NCBI GenBank assembly: GCA_038503065.1
Contig: JBCAMK010000022.1
Location: 930,001-994,000 of the forward strand
Length of the DNA stretch: 64,000 nucleotides
Source: Paragyromitra xinjiangensis
Taxonomy: Eukaryota > Ascomycota > Pezizomycetes > Pezizales > Discinaceae
Direction of reading: 5' to 3'
The position numbers and the translations under genes were made by a program. Positions 47,501-59,110 of this stretch are shown here, in pieces (position 1 is the first letter of the stretch; each line of letters opens with the position of its first letter). Under the pieces are notes generated by a model, which worked only from the letters and a program-made list of their open reading frames with translations, searched no databases and was not told where the DNA came from.

Positions 47501-48544
47501 GGCCGCAGAACTAGCATCCGAGGCCACAGAGCTAGCAATAGAAACAACATTCGAGGCCGCAGAACTAGCATCCGAAGCCACAGAGCTAGCAATAGAAACA
47601 ACATTCGAGGCCGCAGAAGTGGCGTCTGAGGCAACAGAACTAGCAGCAGAAACAACATTCGAGGCCGCAGAAGTGGCGTCTGAGGCAACAGAACTAGCAA
47701 CAGAAACAACATTCGAGGCTGCAGAAGTGGCGTCCGAGGCAACAGAACTAGCAACAGAAACAACATTCGAGGCCGCAGAAGTGGCGCCTGAGGCAACAGA
47801 ACTAACCACCGAAACAACATTTGAGGCCGCAGAAGTAGCGTCTGAAGCAACAGAGTTGACATCCGAAACTACAGCACTAACAGCCCCAGAAACCACTGAT
47901 GAAGGCGCGGCCGCGACAGAGGTGACATCCGAGACAACAGTGCTGATAACAGAGCTGATAACAGAGCTGGCACCGGAGACAACGGGAATAACAACATCCG
48001 AAACCAGGGATGTAGGCGCAGCAGAGCTCAAGACAGAGGTGACGCCCGAGACGATGTCCGACACCACAGAGGTAAGTGGCAAGTCTAGAATTCCTGATCT
48101 CGAGGTCCCTGTCACAGCTACCGTCTCAGTACTAACCACGAGGGTAGATGCTGGTGCTGAAGATATCGGAGCATTGGAACTTGCTGAGCCATCTGTAGTT
48201 GGAGTATCCGATGGCAGAACATAAATAGTGGTTGTGATTGTTGGCTCACTGTTTGTGGGCGATGAACTTGGCGGAGTAGGGCTAGGCTCAAATAATGACG
48301 ATAAAAAGGCATTGAGGTCAGTACTGGTGACATCTGTCGCAGAAGATGATACAGTAACCGAAGAATCGGCAGTGACGGTTGTGGTGGTTGTGTTAGTGGG
48401 TATCTGTCTCTTGATGTGCCTGGGAAAGTAGTATTTTGGCGAGTCGGCAGGAACTGGATTCGCATTAGGAACGGCAGCGGCAAATGCAACCAACGACGAC
48501 AGAGCTGGTAAGGCAACAGTAAAGACGATCCGAGGCGTCTTCAT
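44574..48544 (-). CDS. MSB2: MSB2 signalling mucin (osmosensor), Ser/Thr/Ala/Val-rich
   Basis: Two exons on the minus strand, 48544-46405 and 46348-44574, joined through a 56-nt intron (GTACC...ACTAAT...ATAG), give 1304 residues. Residues 1-25 are a signal peptide (MKTPRIVFTVALPALSSLVA). A huge Ser/Thr/Ala/Val-rich extracellular part follows. Residues about 225-360 are near-perfect 18-residue repeats (ASNVVSVASSVASDATSA-like), then a Thr-rich mucin zone. At about 1030-1180 is the conserved Msb2/Hkr1 domain (YTLIRLGFQYPLNYGFVV, MQYVPMGIANGLNIS, LQPYDTTKNKGWITTLAFCFIPSDMVDTLELD). A transmembrane helix at about 1203-1228 (GLTGGIVAGAAVYGAAMFLV) and a basic tail ending RTQQISAPMMAENSLGWN follow. 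That C-terminus is characteristic of filamentous-fungal MSB2. MSB2 senses surface/osmotic cues and signals through Cdc42-Ste11 MAPK cascades. The Ala/Val-rich 18-mer block is unusual among the generally Ser/Thr/Pro mucin repeats. Confidence 0.93.
47455..47875 (-). repeat. 54-bp in-frame tandem repeat inside MSB2
   Basis: About eight copies of a 54-nt unit (core 'GAAACAACATTCGAGGCCGC' on the plus strand), encoding 18-residue Ala/Ser/Val units. Copies are nearly identical at the DNA level, so copy number may vary between strains. More diverged relatives extend on both sides through 46600-48000. Confidence 0.9.
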
Positions 48545-51500
48545 TTTGGCTACCGTGGTTCGTTTCCCAAGCCTTTCTCCTCTCTTTAGCTAAATGTACC
48601 TTTGAAAATCGTTGCTTTAGAAAATGTAGTGTTAGAGTTGAATACTGGTAGTAAGATATAGGTTCGCCAGCTGGAAGAATATTGTTGATATTGGATTTGT
48701 GAAACGAGTGGACGACTTGACAGTACAAAACGGAAGCGGGAAGGTGAATCAAAAGAACGTGGGGCCTGTCAAAGAGAAGACGGTAAAAGAGTGTGTGTCA
48801 GCGCCCAATACTAAGAATGTAGGGGGGGTGTGGTGTTATAGAAATTGAGGAACCAGGTGTTGGTGTGGTTAAAAGGGGTACAAGGTGAAACCCACGGAGC
48901 AAAACTCCAAGCGAAATCAACAACAAACACTCAGACCCAATCCACCTTCGAGCAACGGGAGTGGTGTTCCTTTTAAAGGTGCTGCCTTCGTCGAAACAAC
49001 GTTTTGCCAAAAATAGGTATCGTGATTCGTTGTTCTGGGGAGTCAGCGGACTTTATTTAGCGAATTAGCGAACTTCTTCTGGAAGCGTTTCTAGGGACAA
49101 TGTTTCCCAAACGCGACACGCGGCTCTATCCACCAAACAAAGGGAGCAACACCAGCCACCGAGATGAGTAAAACTCACCACAACTACCAAAGCCACTCAG
49201 GTACAGATGAAATTCGATGTGTTCTCTGCGGAATATCCGTTGTCGTGGGGTGCTGATCTCTGAGCCGAGGAATGTGCTTTGAGACAGCGTCTTCCTCCAA
49301 ACGTTAAGCGGGATGCAGCACAGGAAGCAAGCAGCAGCAAAAGCAACAGCAAGCAAGCAAGCAGCAGTAGCAGTAGCGACAAAAGAATGGAGCCGGAAAG
49401 GGGGGGGTAAGAGAAGAAACCTTTCCAGGGGAAGAAAACGAGAGGAAAAAGCCAATAAATGAGAGCGAGGGAGAAGAAGATCAAGGGAGTGTGAGTGCCA
49501 GTGCAGTAAATTGCGCTGCAGGCAGGTACGACAGACGGGGGCGCCAAACGAGTGTGATGAAGCGGCGAGGGAGGGGGGGGCTATTGAGGAGGGGGGAAGT
49601 CAGCGACAGATCGATCCCAGAGGAGGCAGGGCAGCTGTTGCAAGGGATGGATGGATGAATAGGAAACTGGGGAAGGGAAAGTAGATGGAAGGGTCCGGCA
49701 CAGCTGCCTGCGCAGCACGCAATAACTTACCTTTTCACAACGCTCAGCGGCAGAAAGGCAATACCTGGAGTAACGGACGGGATTGAGCTACAATGAGTGA
49801 CGGTGACAATCCAAGTAAGGATAACTCTAAAAAAAAATAAAAGGAAAAGTAAAAATAGCAATAGATGTCAAAAGGAGCGAGGGTGGTGAGGTACCACAAA
49901 AAGGTACGACGGAGGTACTGGTGGTGGAGTTTAGATAGAGAGAAAGAGAAGGTAAAGACGAAAAGCACGGGAAACTCGGTCGACAACCAAATGACGCGCA
50001 ATTAAATGCAGCTGTAGCTCAACCTCTTTTACAGATCCTCCGGGTTGGTCAATTTTGCGCCCAGCTAGTAACCCATTTCTTTTTTGGCCTTTGCGATGTC
50101 ACTGCCAACGTCCAGTAGCATCCCGAGCTGGCGTAAGAGACAAAAGCCCCAACCCCAAAAAAATCCCAGTCCACGCTGTGCTGTCACCTTCGTCCCGTTT
50201 CCTCTTTCATCTGATTCATGAATGAACCGATGGTTGGGAGCTTCCGCTTTAGGACCGCTTCGTTTCGTGTTCGCAAGCTGCGACAGGGGACAGCGTTCAA
50301 ATGGTTGGCTGTAATGATCTATGCAGCCCCAGGAGGGGAAAATAGATTGCAGCAAGGATTACGACATGGCAGATTCGGAAAGGCCCCGCATCTTCCGGTC
50401 TTCCCCCCCCTCATCCTCATCTCCGTCCCTCGCAACCGTAGGGTTTACCGACCGTTAGAAGAGTTAAGTCCCTTGAGCTTTTCATCAGGGTCTTGCTAGA
50501 GGTTTTTGATATAGCTATAACTCTAACTATATGTGCACGAGTAAAGTTGCAACCTCAGGGAGATTAAAGTTTAAAACCACATAATATTATACCCTCTCCC
50601 TTTCGAGGACATCCAGGTACCCAGCATATAATTTACACATATGGACCGTCTTCATGGCACCAAGCTCTGGGCAGGAGTCATGCCAAGCTACTGGCGAGGT
50701 AATCTACCGTACACGCCCCCGTGTGAGCCTCTCGCGATCTTCTCGTGGAATTCGCGCTTATTTGATGTTCTCCTACGTCCAGGCACGCGTGGGCTCGATC
50801 CACGGTTTCAACCTAACGTTTCCAGGAACAGATGCCGTTTTTTGATCCACCTGGGGCGGTAAGTCCAAGCTTGTATGGGGTAAGGGTTACTTTTGCCGAT
50901 TGTGGCTTGCAGCAGCGCAAAAGACTAGCGACTTTTTTTTAGCTAAGACAGCCCTAACCCTCCCGCTGGGATATCTGGGCCATCCCTTTTGTTAGATCGA
51001 CTTAGACATCTAATCAAGATGCAGCGCTTAATGATTTAGATCATCTAGTCCAAGACCTAATAGGTTATGCTATTACATCCAACAGAATAATACCTTTGTC
51101 CCTCTATTAGATATTCGTTCTCATAAAAAGAACATGCGGATTTTAATTTCACCATCCCACTTTATGAAAGCCAAATCGGAGTTTGTGCATACATGTGCTT
51201 TATCTAATAAATCAAAACTGCCTGTCGGCTGACATGCATTGCCACAACCGCCCGTGGCGTGTAGAGCACGTTCCAAAAGCGGACCGCTAAGGCACACGGA
51301 GCGGATCGAGAAAGATTCGCTCCGGATCCCCTCGCCAACACCAGCCTCACGCTTCACGCCTATTAAGGTTTTACTAAGAAAAGAGTACCCGGATCTGGCT
51401 CGTGGTGTGACGAATTCTCAGCTTGGGGGAGAGAAGCCTGCTTGGCTTGCCTCCGTGGACAAGTAGTATTGATATGATGATATTTCCCCCGAGATACCTG

Positions 51501-54500
51501 CACGCTAGTGTTGGAAGGTTTTATAGTTGGGTATGATCCTGTATCCGAGGTATGCAATTTTACGATGAAGGCTGAAGGAGGTGGAAGTGTTCGAGAAGAA
51601 AACACCGTCGGATATTCAGGATAGATACCAACCTTCCGTGAGCGAGTGTTCGATCCATAAGCTATCACTCGAAGCCAGCCATTGTGGTTAAAAGCTTCAA
51701 ACTAGCAGCTTACGAAACGATACGTGTCTAAAGAGTATTACCCGTATTACTTGAAGGTCGCTAGTTCAGGTACTGGTGTCGCCATGGTATCCAACTTCTC
51801 CGTTCTGTTTGAACATTCATTAAGCGGTGAAACTGTACAAAGTAAATATCCCCCACTTCTATCTGTACTCACGGCTACACCAGAAACACACGCCTAGATC
51901 TGCCCAAAGTTTGCCCAGCTCGCTTATCTCCCTCGAGTTAGATTCTCGCTAAACCCCGAGTTCTCGTCGCAAGTTGATCTCGAAACAAAGCTTGAACACC
52001 AGAAAGTCGAGATGAAACCATAGAGTTCTGCCTAGCGAGACAAAAATGCCAAGTCGTCTGAAGAGATGTGCAGCCAAGATATGCGCGTCGTGACATTCCC
52101 GTGTAGCCCACTCTAAACCAACCGGCACCTCTAACGACGCTTAACGAGAAACATCGCTAGCGACCCCATGAGGTGTGGTTGCGCAAAGCCTCATGCACCT
52201 TTGCTGCGGTTGATTATCAACTGTTTAGTCGTGACAGTAATTAGTAGGCAATCACTACCTACTCTGGAGTACCTAGTGCTCCCGCATGTGACGTTAATAT
52301 GTCCTAGAATTCGAGTAGCTTCTCTTTTGGGGCGTCCTTATTCGACAATTTCGGCTTCAAGTGATGCATCGTCTCCTTGCACAGGTATCTTGATATTTGC
52401 TTTTTGTCTTTGGGGGTTTTGTACGGTGGGGTTTTGCCCCCCCCCGCTTATTTCTCAAAAGGATAAGATCCTACTCTCTGTGTCAGTTAGCAACCTCGCT
52501 TCACTGCCCATACCATGGGAACATCTTCTAAGCACATCAACTACTTCCAGTGGGAAGATATGATAAGCTTATATAGGGTCTACCTCCTGTTGGTTACCAA
52601 ATGTGCCCCTTTGCCATGTGTACATAGTCGATGCAGGCACGGGTTTTCACTCGTAATGCGTTGTCCAGGTTGAAGCAAGACCCGGTTAAGGCAGTAATCT
52701 AAGCCTCATGAAATGGCAGGTGCCCGGCCATGGCCGAAGGGAATTCGATTCGCTTTCGAGATGCCATGAAGACACAATATAATGTGAGGTGGCGTGGTTC
52801 CTGGAAGAGTACATATGTAGATACCCGGAAACACCTGCTGTACAAAACAGACGGTCGAGTCTATAACTGAGAATTAAATATGGTATTAGATTAATAGATG
52901 CGTAGAGGAAATAATCTCCAAAAGCGAGGGAGAAAAAGTAATTAAAGACCAGAGACGAATTTCCGCTGGGATGGGCTCTCCCAGTTATGCATCCTGCTTG
53001 TCTCATCCACATCTAGATCCATTCGAAATCTTTTCGTCAACGTCCAGGATACGCTCCATAATTGTGATGTCCTTTTCTCGATCGTTGCAGATGTACTCTA
53101 AGGTGATTGGGACTGGGCGAGAAAAAAAAAGTAAAACCAAGTCACACAAGCTTTAGATCGTCCCACATACACACTTTGTTAGAAGGCTTTGGTGACGGTA
53201 AGCAGCATGCAGCGATCGAACTAAATCTCCGGAATGCTGCATTGTGGCGTTGCTAAAACATGCTGGGCGCACAGAGGCACATTGAAAGACGCATGGACGC
53301 GGCCGTCTTGAGATGTGGTCATATGCTTCGTTGAGGATGTTGGAGAATATATGTTAGCTTTTTGGTAGTGTTGCGGAATATATATAGTCTTGGGGATTGA
53401 GTCCTTAATTAAGAGTAGGTCTGTCAGCAGTGATGGTTTCGTTTGAAGTATGTCTCGTGACTAGGTTCTTAGGCCTAGGGATGTGAGCCCTTGCGATGAT
53501 GACTGTTGGTTTTGGACCTGGTTCTTGTAATCTGGTAAGGATGAATAAACATAATACAAAAGTGGAACAACTTATGTAACTACAGAAAAAGGAATGACCT
53601 GAACTTATGTCATATCTGATCTCAGCCTATCTTCCTTGTATGTACCTTAGGTGCTGTGCCTCATCTCGTTAATAACTATATGTATCTTCTAAGATAGGCT
53701 ACATGTAGTTTTCTGTTTTGTCATAATCGAGCTAATAATTTAGTCATTGTGGCTATACGCGTTTTTGATGCAGCGACGCTGGCCAAGGTCTTGTTTTTAA
53801 GATGTTGGGCTCTGGTAGCATTGTGGCGAAGGTCTTGCATATGCAGCTAGTAGGGCTGGAAAATAGGAAGCTCAAAGCCTTAATGATGTAATTGCTTTTT
53901 GAGAAACTGGTGAATTCTTTGTATCATCTATCATCTATTGCGACTGCATGTATCACCACCTTGGGTTCTAGAATCAATTAGTTTATCCAAATCAGGTCAA
54001 TATAAAATTGCGACGTCGTGTTAAGGCATCATTCCGCTAGCAAATATATTGGTACGATGGAGGGTGTTAGATTGATGTGTAGTTGGAAGGCACCATAGAA
54101 ATAGATGGGAAGATATCGCGAGAAAACATAATGGGAAATGTTGTGGAAGTATATGTAAAGGGTATATAATAGGAAGATACTAGTAGATGGGTCAACGAAT
54201 CTTTACTAATTCTCCCTGTCAATGCATTTCTTCGCAGTTTTACTGAATATGTTGTGTATTAGCTGATTTATTAACCTCGAGCTGTAAAGGCGTTCAATTC
54301 TGAGGCTTTTCTATAGTTACTTCGCATGGCCGTGCGCTTTTTTGGGGTCCAGATCTTAGCGGACGTATAGTGTGACTGTGGGGAGCTGAGGTTTGGTAGG
54401 GTATACCGAACTACGATAATTACTAAAAAACAAGGCCCTCCAACTTTTCTTCGTTTGCTAGAAGTGGGGTGTTTCAGACAGCTTCCGGGAGGCAAGGTAT

Positions 54501-54523
54501 GGTACTTTTTCGCCAGTACTTGA
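48545..54523. other. Gene-poor region including the long MSB2 upstream region
   Basis: The first 1.5 kb upstream of MSB2 (48545-50060) holds purine-rich and AGCAG/AAGC simple tracts (49320-49380) and probably its promoter and leader. The rest has no recognised gene. Frames at 50641-50862, 51363-51668 and 52168-52563 look random. A TACATGTA palindrome is at 53700-53707. Confidence 0.45.
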
Positions 54524-54644
54524 TGTGTTCGGTCATAGAATGATGAAAATGAGCCATCCCGTTCGCTCTGGCATATCCAAGCATCATATCGCCTGGTTAG
54601 TACTGCAGTGGGTGACCATGTGGGAATCCTAGGTACCGAACGCA
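54524..54644 (+). rRNA. 5S ribosomal RNA
   Basis: A 121-nt sequence with the conserved 5S order: GGTCATAG, CATCCCGTTCGCTCTGG, CCAAGCA, TATCGCCTGGTTAGTACT, GTGGGTGACCATGTGGGAAT. The ends ATGTGTTCGGT and ACCGAACGCAT pair to form helix I. ATGATG with CATCAT forms helix II. The internal Pol III control region (A box and C box, around GGTTAGTACT and GGGTGACC) is present. It is a single dispersed gene with no 18S/28S rRNA nearby, the usual arrangement in Pezizomycotina. It appears intact. Confidence 0.93.
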
Positions 54645-54651
54645 TTTTTTT
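54645..54651 (+). terminator. RNA polymerase III terminator of the 5S gene
   Basis: A run of seven T begins directly after the helix I 3' strand of the 5S gene, as expected for Pol III termination. Confidence 0.85.
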
Positions 54652-54880
54652 GGCTAAGTAGTAAGACGGATAGCAGGCAGAGCTTAGCTCTAATGCTAGG
54701 GATTTGAAATACTTGCTAGAGGTTTCCCATGTGTTACCACATGAGTGTTAGTACGGGGGAGTAAGAGGGCAGATTTGACAAAAAAGATATATTAATTCAT
54801 GATGACTCTCTCTCGTCTATTCAATACACTAAGCTACATGTAGTTACTAGTCAACTTGGCTGAGAAGCAAAATATTCCTC

Positions 54881-54919
54881 ACTTCTCGCTTCTCGCTTCT
54901 CGCTTCTCACTTCTCACTT
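54881..54919. repeat. 7-bp minisatellite (CTTCTCG/A)
   Basis: Five consecutive units of CTTCTC followed by G (three) or A (two), shortly downstream of the 5S rRNA gene. Confidence 0.85.
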
Positions 54920-55029
54920 TGTTATATTCATGCAAAGCTCACTATAATTTGGCTTCTCTCCCTCATTCCTATGATATATTACTTGAAATAGATTATATGT
55001 AGGTCACTGTCGATGCCTTGGGTTTCCCT

Positions 55030-55122
55030 CACATAATTTTCTTGATTGGGTGCTACTATGAGTATAGCTTAGCAGGGTAACGCCTACAATCTGCTCTTTT
55101 CCTTATTTTATATGTATAGGTG
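55030..55122 (+). repeat. Dispersed ~93-bp repeat with Pol III A-box-like core, copy 1
   Basis: About 80% similar to 59742-59836. Both copies share 'ACATAATTTTCTTGA', a GTGCT motif, the core TAGCTTAGCAGG (TAGTTCAGCAGG in copy 2), 'CTTTTCCTTATTTTATAT' and ATAGGTG. The core fits the Pol III A-box consensus; no good B box follows. This suggests a degraded tRNA-derived SINE. Confidence 0.6.
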
Positions 55123-58100
55123 ACGAATTTCTTTAGCGAGGAACGCTATGGTGTGTTATGAATTAAGAGGGGCTTGATTTGGTATATTCATGGAATATCA
55201 CTCGAATATAGCTCAGCAGATGGATAACTCATTCGGCGCATCCAACCACCTGGGTTATGGTGCTCTTAGCACGAAGGCCTTCTAGCTTCATAGGTCTTCT
55301 ATCCATCTCTTATTGCTATTCAAAAAGACTACTATGGATATCATATCGAGGGTTTCCGCGGAACAAGGGGGCGGAAGTAGGTTTCGGCGGCTGTCGCCTT
55401 TCTGCAATCACATGATCCTCAACCCCAAGAACGTACTAATTAATAGCTATGCTTAATCCCACATCTCTTAGTACTCCGAATCTTCCCTATAGAGTGCCTT
55501 GGCGTAGGATTAAACGTAAAAAAGCCTCTTAGAAGCCACTTTAACGCGTATCTGGTAGCAGCTTCTTCATCCTTTTCTCTTCTCGACTTCCTCTATTGCA
55601 CATCGTCTTCACGATGCCTTTGGGTGCGAGCTATTCCAAAATTAACCATGAATAGCTGCGGAGCTGAGCTGCATTTGCGACCTCACCGCTCGGCACAGAA
55701 CCCACCACTCGGGACCATCAAAGAAGTATCCAACCTCAGATCCCGATTTAAGACACCCTGGTCGCTGGTTTCGAGCATGAGCTGTACAACAGCGCTTCCG
55801 ATCATGTCTCACCGTCCCTTTCCCACCACATCCTTTCGTGTTTCCAAGTGTAACTGTTGACGGGCTGAGATACTGGAGTAAAATACCCTCCACTTGGGTA
55901 TTAAGAATCTTACAAGAGAGTGTTTAACTCGTCTAGCTTTTGATCGGTGGTATGTAACCATTCTTCAGCTTCCTCCGTATTTCGGAGTGAGTGCGCGGAA
56001 CGCCGGTCGTAAAGCTTCAGAACCGTCTGGGAACCTATGTTAGGGGCCATACGCTATTCGGACGGATACAGTTAAAACGACGGCGTAGGTGAACGGTTCG
56101 AAGGCGTGAGTGATTAAGAGTTTCATAAACTTTTGAGTAACTCGGGGTTGATGGTGGAAGAGATCTATGATAGCGGTTCTTGACCGGTATGGATGGCCAC
56201 TGCCTATGGTGTGGCAACCAAAATCGATAAGTGGGTGGTCATTCTGCGCTGCAAAAGGAATCGTGGATAATCCCTCGATCGTAAGGGTGCTGGCCACCTG
56301 CTCGTGAAACTTTGAGAGTTTCATTGAACCTTCACCCTTGCACCAGCTAAGCACATAATACAACCACTTATACCCCTCACAACGTATCCCACGCCCACTC
56401 ATCGAAATTTAGTCATACTATCCTGCGTCGATGCTTCAAAGCTAATTTCCAATCATACCACTTTGAGCGGAGGGTCAACGCATAACCGTCTCCAAAGTCA
56501 ACATATCTTGTCGATGATGGTTTGGATTCGATTTCTGGCCGTACCGCTTCGAGCGAGGCTCGTGGGGATTGCGCCTAAGCTACTAGCAAGTAACCCCCCT
56601 AGCTTGCTACCCTAACTTATGACAGATATGGGTTTTCATCTTAGACTCCCGTAGCTATGGATATTTCGATGCTTTTGAAAGAAGATGTTAGTACTCCTAC
56701 TTCGTTCGTCTATACCAAATGCTGTCCCGTGTCATCCACAGACTAACTTCGGTATAGAAAAGAAAGCTAGAGGATTATTTCGAGGATACAAAGGACGGGT
56801 ACCTTGCATCGACGTTGTGGTCCCCGAAAGCAACTTGGGCCGGGATACATGGACCAACGAAGGTAGATAAAAGATTAGGAGCAAGTGCTCTGTTGAAAGC
56901 CAAAGGATAAGCTTCTGATTTCCCATGTGCAGAAATAAAGATAGATATATGCTCGTTTATCACTACCGCTGATCTTAAACTAAATATCGTGTGCTTGTGC
57001 TTGGCTACTAAAGTGAACGAGAGTATGGTGTGGTCAGGGCCCGGATTATACAACCCCGGAAGGGACACCCTCGTTTTTTTAGCTATCAACAGAACAGATC
57101 ACGATGTTGCAAAGATATTATTCTATCCGCCCGCACACCCCAATGTTTCTCTCGCCCTCTAGAAGAACGAAACTACAAGTATATCCATTGTCGTTGCTAT
57201 TTATAGCGACAAGGCATGCCTAGCAAAGCGCCTGTCTCGTTCCCAGCCTATTTTTCCATAATTATTGTATTTTATTCACAATTATGGTCAAATAGCAAAG
57301 CGCGCTGATTTGATACAGAAACCACTAAATAATGTCAATCTAGGCTATCACATAGTTCCCAGTGAGATACCCATGGCAATGAATGTTTCGTCCTCAAGGG
57401 ACATTCTTCCACAGAAGAAGGTGGTCTACGGCTCCCCTATCGGGGTGGCTCATTTGGAGGACGCCTGAAGGATAAAGGGGCGGAGGGGCGGAGGGGATAT
57501 AGCCTAGCATGCACACACCTATTCGAAGTGTACGATGGAAACCAACCTAGCCTGACTGCTGCGGAGCTAGTAGGGCTCGTCCCTCATCAAAAAAATTTGT
57601 ACAGTCTGTCAATTCGGACCCCAAGTGACAGTGTTTGGTATTGACCACCGTAATCGACAGGGCGGTGGAAGATATAAAGGTCACGAAAAACAACCGACGC
57701 CGTCTAGTGAATAGCCTTGAAGAGCTAGTGTAAGCGTCCATATGATCATGAATTATAACTTGTTTGGCTACCAACAAGGTCCAACGAACTCGCAATCTCC
57801 AATGATCATGCCGATGCTCCAGCTAAGGCCACAATTGAATCTACGGCTAATGCTCCTTGAAATTAAGCCTACCTTCGAGGAAGAAATATCACTTACGATA
57901 GGTGCTAACTCATTAGCAACGAGGACGTTGACGACATCAAGGAGGTTCCTTCGGCCAGTGATAGCATGACCTTGCAAAAGACTTGAAGAAGCACCGTATT
58001 TGCTTCAGGCACGTTAGGCGGGGTGGAGGCTAGTATGAAAAGATTCGGATGGCTTTTGGGAAAGGCTTTTGCCTCGCACTGTGTTGTGGGGGGGCCTATT

Positions 58101-58336
58101 TTCAGGAAGGGCGACTCTGGTGAGTGATAAAAAGGGGGACTTGAGCTACAGCTACATATATTAACGGAAGCGGTTTTAATGGAGATGACTCATCATTACA
58201 ATTCATAGGGTATAAAATTTACCTTATTAGAATCTTGGGCTTCTATTTTGGCCTTTTGCGATTTCAGTTCCCATTGCATATCCGAATTAACATACTAATG
58301 GTGTCACCCTAGTCTCATGCCCAGCCCCCATGCACA

Positions 58337-58699
58337 CAGCTTGCTGCGTACCGTAGGGTCTGGTGTACTAAAAGCTCGGAGGTCCTGAAAGGCCCGAAAT
58401 AAGCCAGAGGCTCTCCGGGGGGTTTTTTGCTCGGGGAGGGTTCTCCCCTCCGAAAGTACAAGTATTTCTATGGGATTTCCTCACAAATTTAAGTATTAAA
58501 TTACCCCCGAAAACCCCTTGCCCGGGCCTTTTTTTGCCCACCACAGCCCCCCCGAGGGTACAAGCAATTGTATGTAGCCCACTAGTGGAATTAAGTACCA
58601 ATTACCCCCGAAGATTTGAAGCTCCGAGGAAGCTCCGAAAAGACTTTTCATACAATTCGGAAGGGCAAGTACACCAGCCCCTACGGTGCGTAGCAGCTG
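58337..58699. mobile_element. MITE-like element with ~32-bp terminal inverted repeats
   Basis: The left end (58337-58369) contains ACCGTAGGGTCTGGTGTACT. The right end (58668-58699) contains AGTACACCAGCCCCTACGGT, its reverse complement with one mismatch. Pairing continues outward over AGC(A)AGCTG with a few mismatches and one indel. The interior (about 300 bp) has no coding capacity. It carries two related direct segments (58451-58511 and 58553-58612), each running from TACAAG to ATTACCCCCGAA. Size, terminal repeats and lack of coding fit a non-autonomous DNA transposon. A 4-bp TGCA beside each end could be a target duplication, but this is weak. Confidence 0.75.
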
Positions 58700-59001
58700 C
58701 AGGTAGTAGGGGATGGGAACGAGCCTAGTGTCACCCCCGTTTAGCGCTTTTCAGATACCAAGAGATAGAGTAACAATTAAGCGCTCGAGAACACCAACGA
58801 AAGGTCGATAATTACATAGTAATATTCACCCTACAAGCATATGTGGTCCGGACCGGACAAGTATGACCCCATGTACGTCAGTACATGTACTTAGGGAAAC
58901 ATCTAGTTTGTAAGAATACGGTGCGCCCAGTTTCATATTCTTACTAGACTTCTCTCGTTCCATTCAAAGAGTGATAAACTGAGAAACAAACACACGAAAA
59001 A

Positions 59002-59110
59002 AGTGGTGTAGTATAGTGGTCAACGCCCCGCCCTTTTCCCTGTTGGCCCCCAGAGACATCTGGAGTTAGGTTTGGTTTTGCTGTTCAAATCCTCGCCAAT
59101 TTAGTTTTTT
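59002..59110 (+). other. Degenerate tRNA-like sequence with A box, B box and T-run
   Basis: TAGTATAGTGG at 59009-59019 matches a Pol III A box, TGTTCAAATCC at 59082-59092 a B box, and TTTTTT at 59105-59110 could terminate. The acceptor and T stems pair poorly and no clean anticodon arm can be folded, so it is probably a tRNA pseudogene or SINE head, not a working tRNA. Confidence 0.35.

Larger units (their letters stand above)
54652..58336. other. Gene-poor region with small repeats
   Basis: No protein gene is recognised. The frame at 56040-56402 (minus) is the longest and has no family features. The region contains TACATGTA at 54835-54842, a 7-bp minisatellite, and one copy of a dispersed A-box-bearing repeat at about 55030, with a related fragment at 55203-55240. 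Confidence 0.45.

Noticed and set aside
47455..47875. Regular repeats resembling a CRISPR array
   Set aside because: There are no unique spacers between repeats, the unit is in frame inside a eukaryotic mucin gene, and it codes for 18-residue repeats.
46575..48224. 549-codon plus-strand open frame rich in Glu/Thr/Ala
   Set aside because: It is the antisense shadow of the MSB2 repeat. The 54-nt unit keeps other frames open, and there is no independent start, splice or family evidence.
54271..54645. 124-codon minus-strand frame
   Set aside because: It lies antisense across the whole 5S rRNA gene and has no family features.
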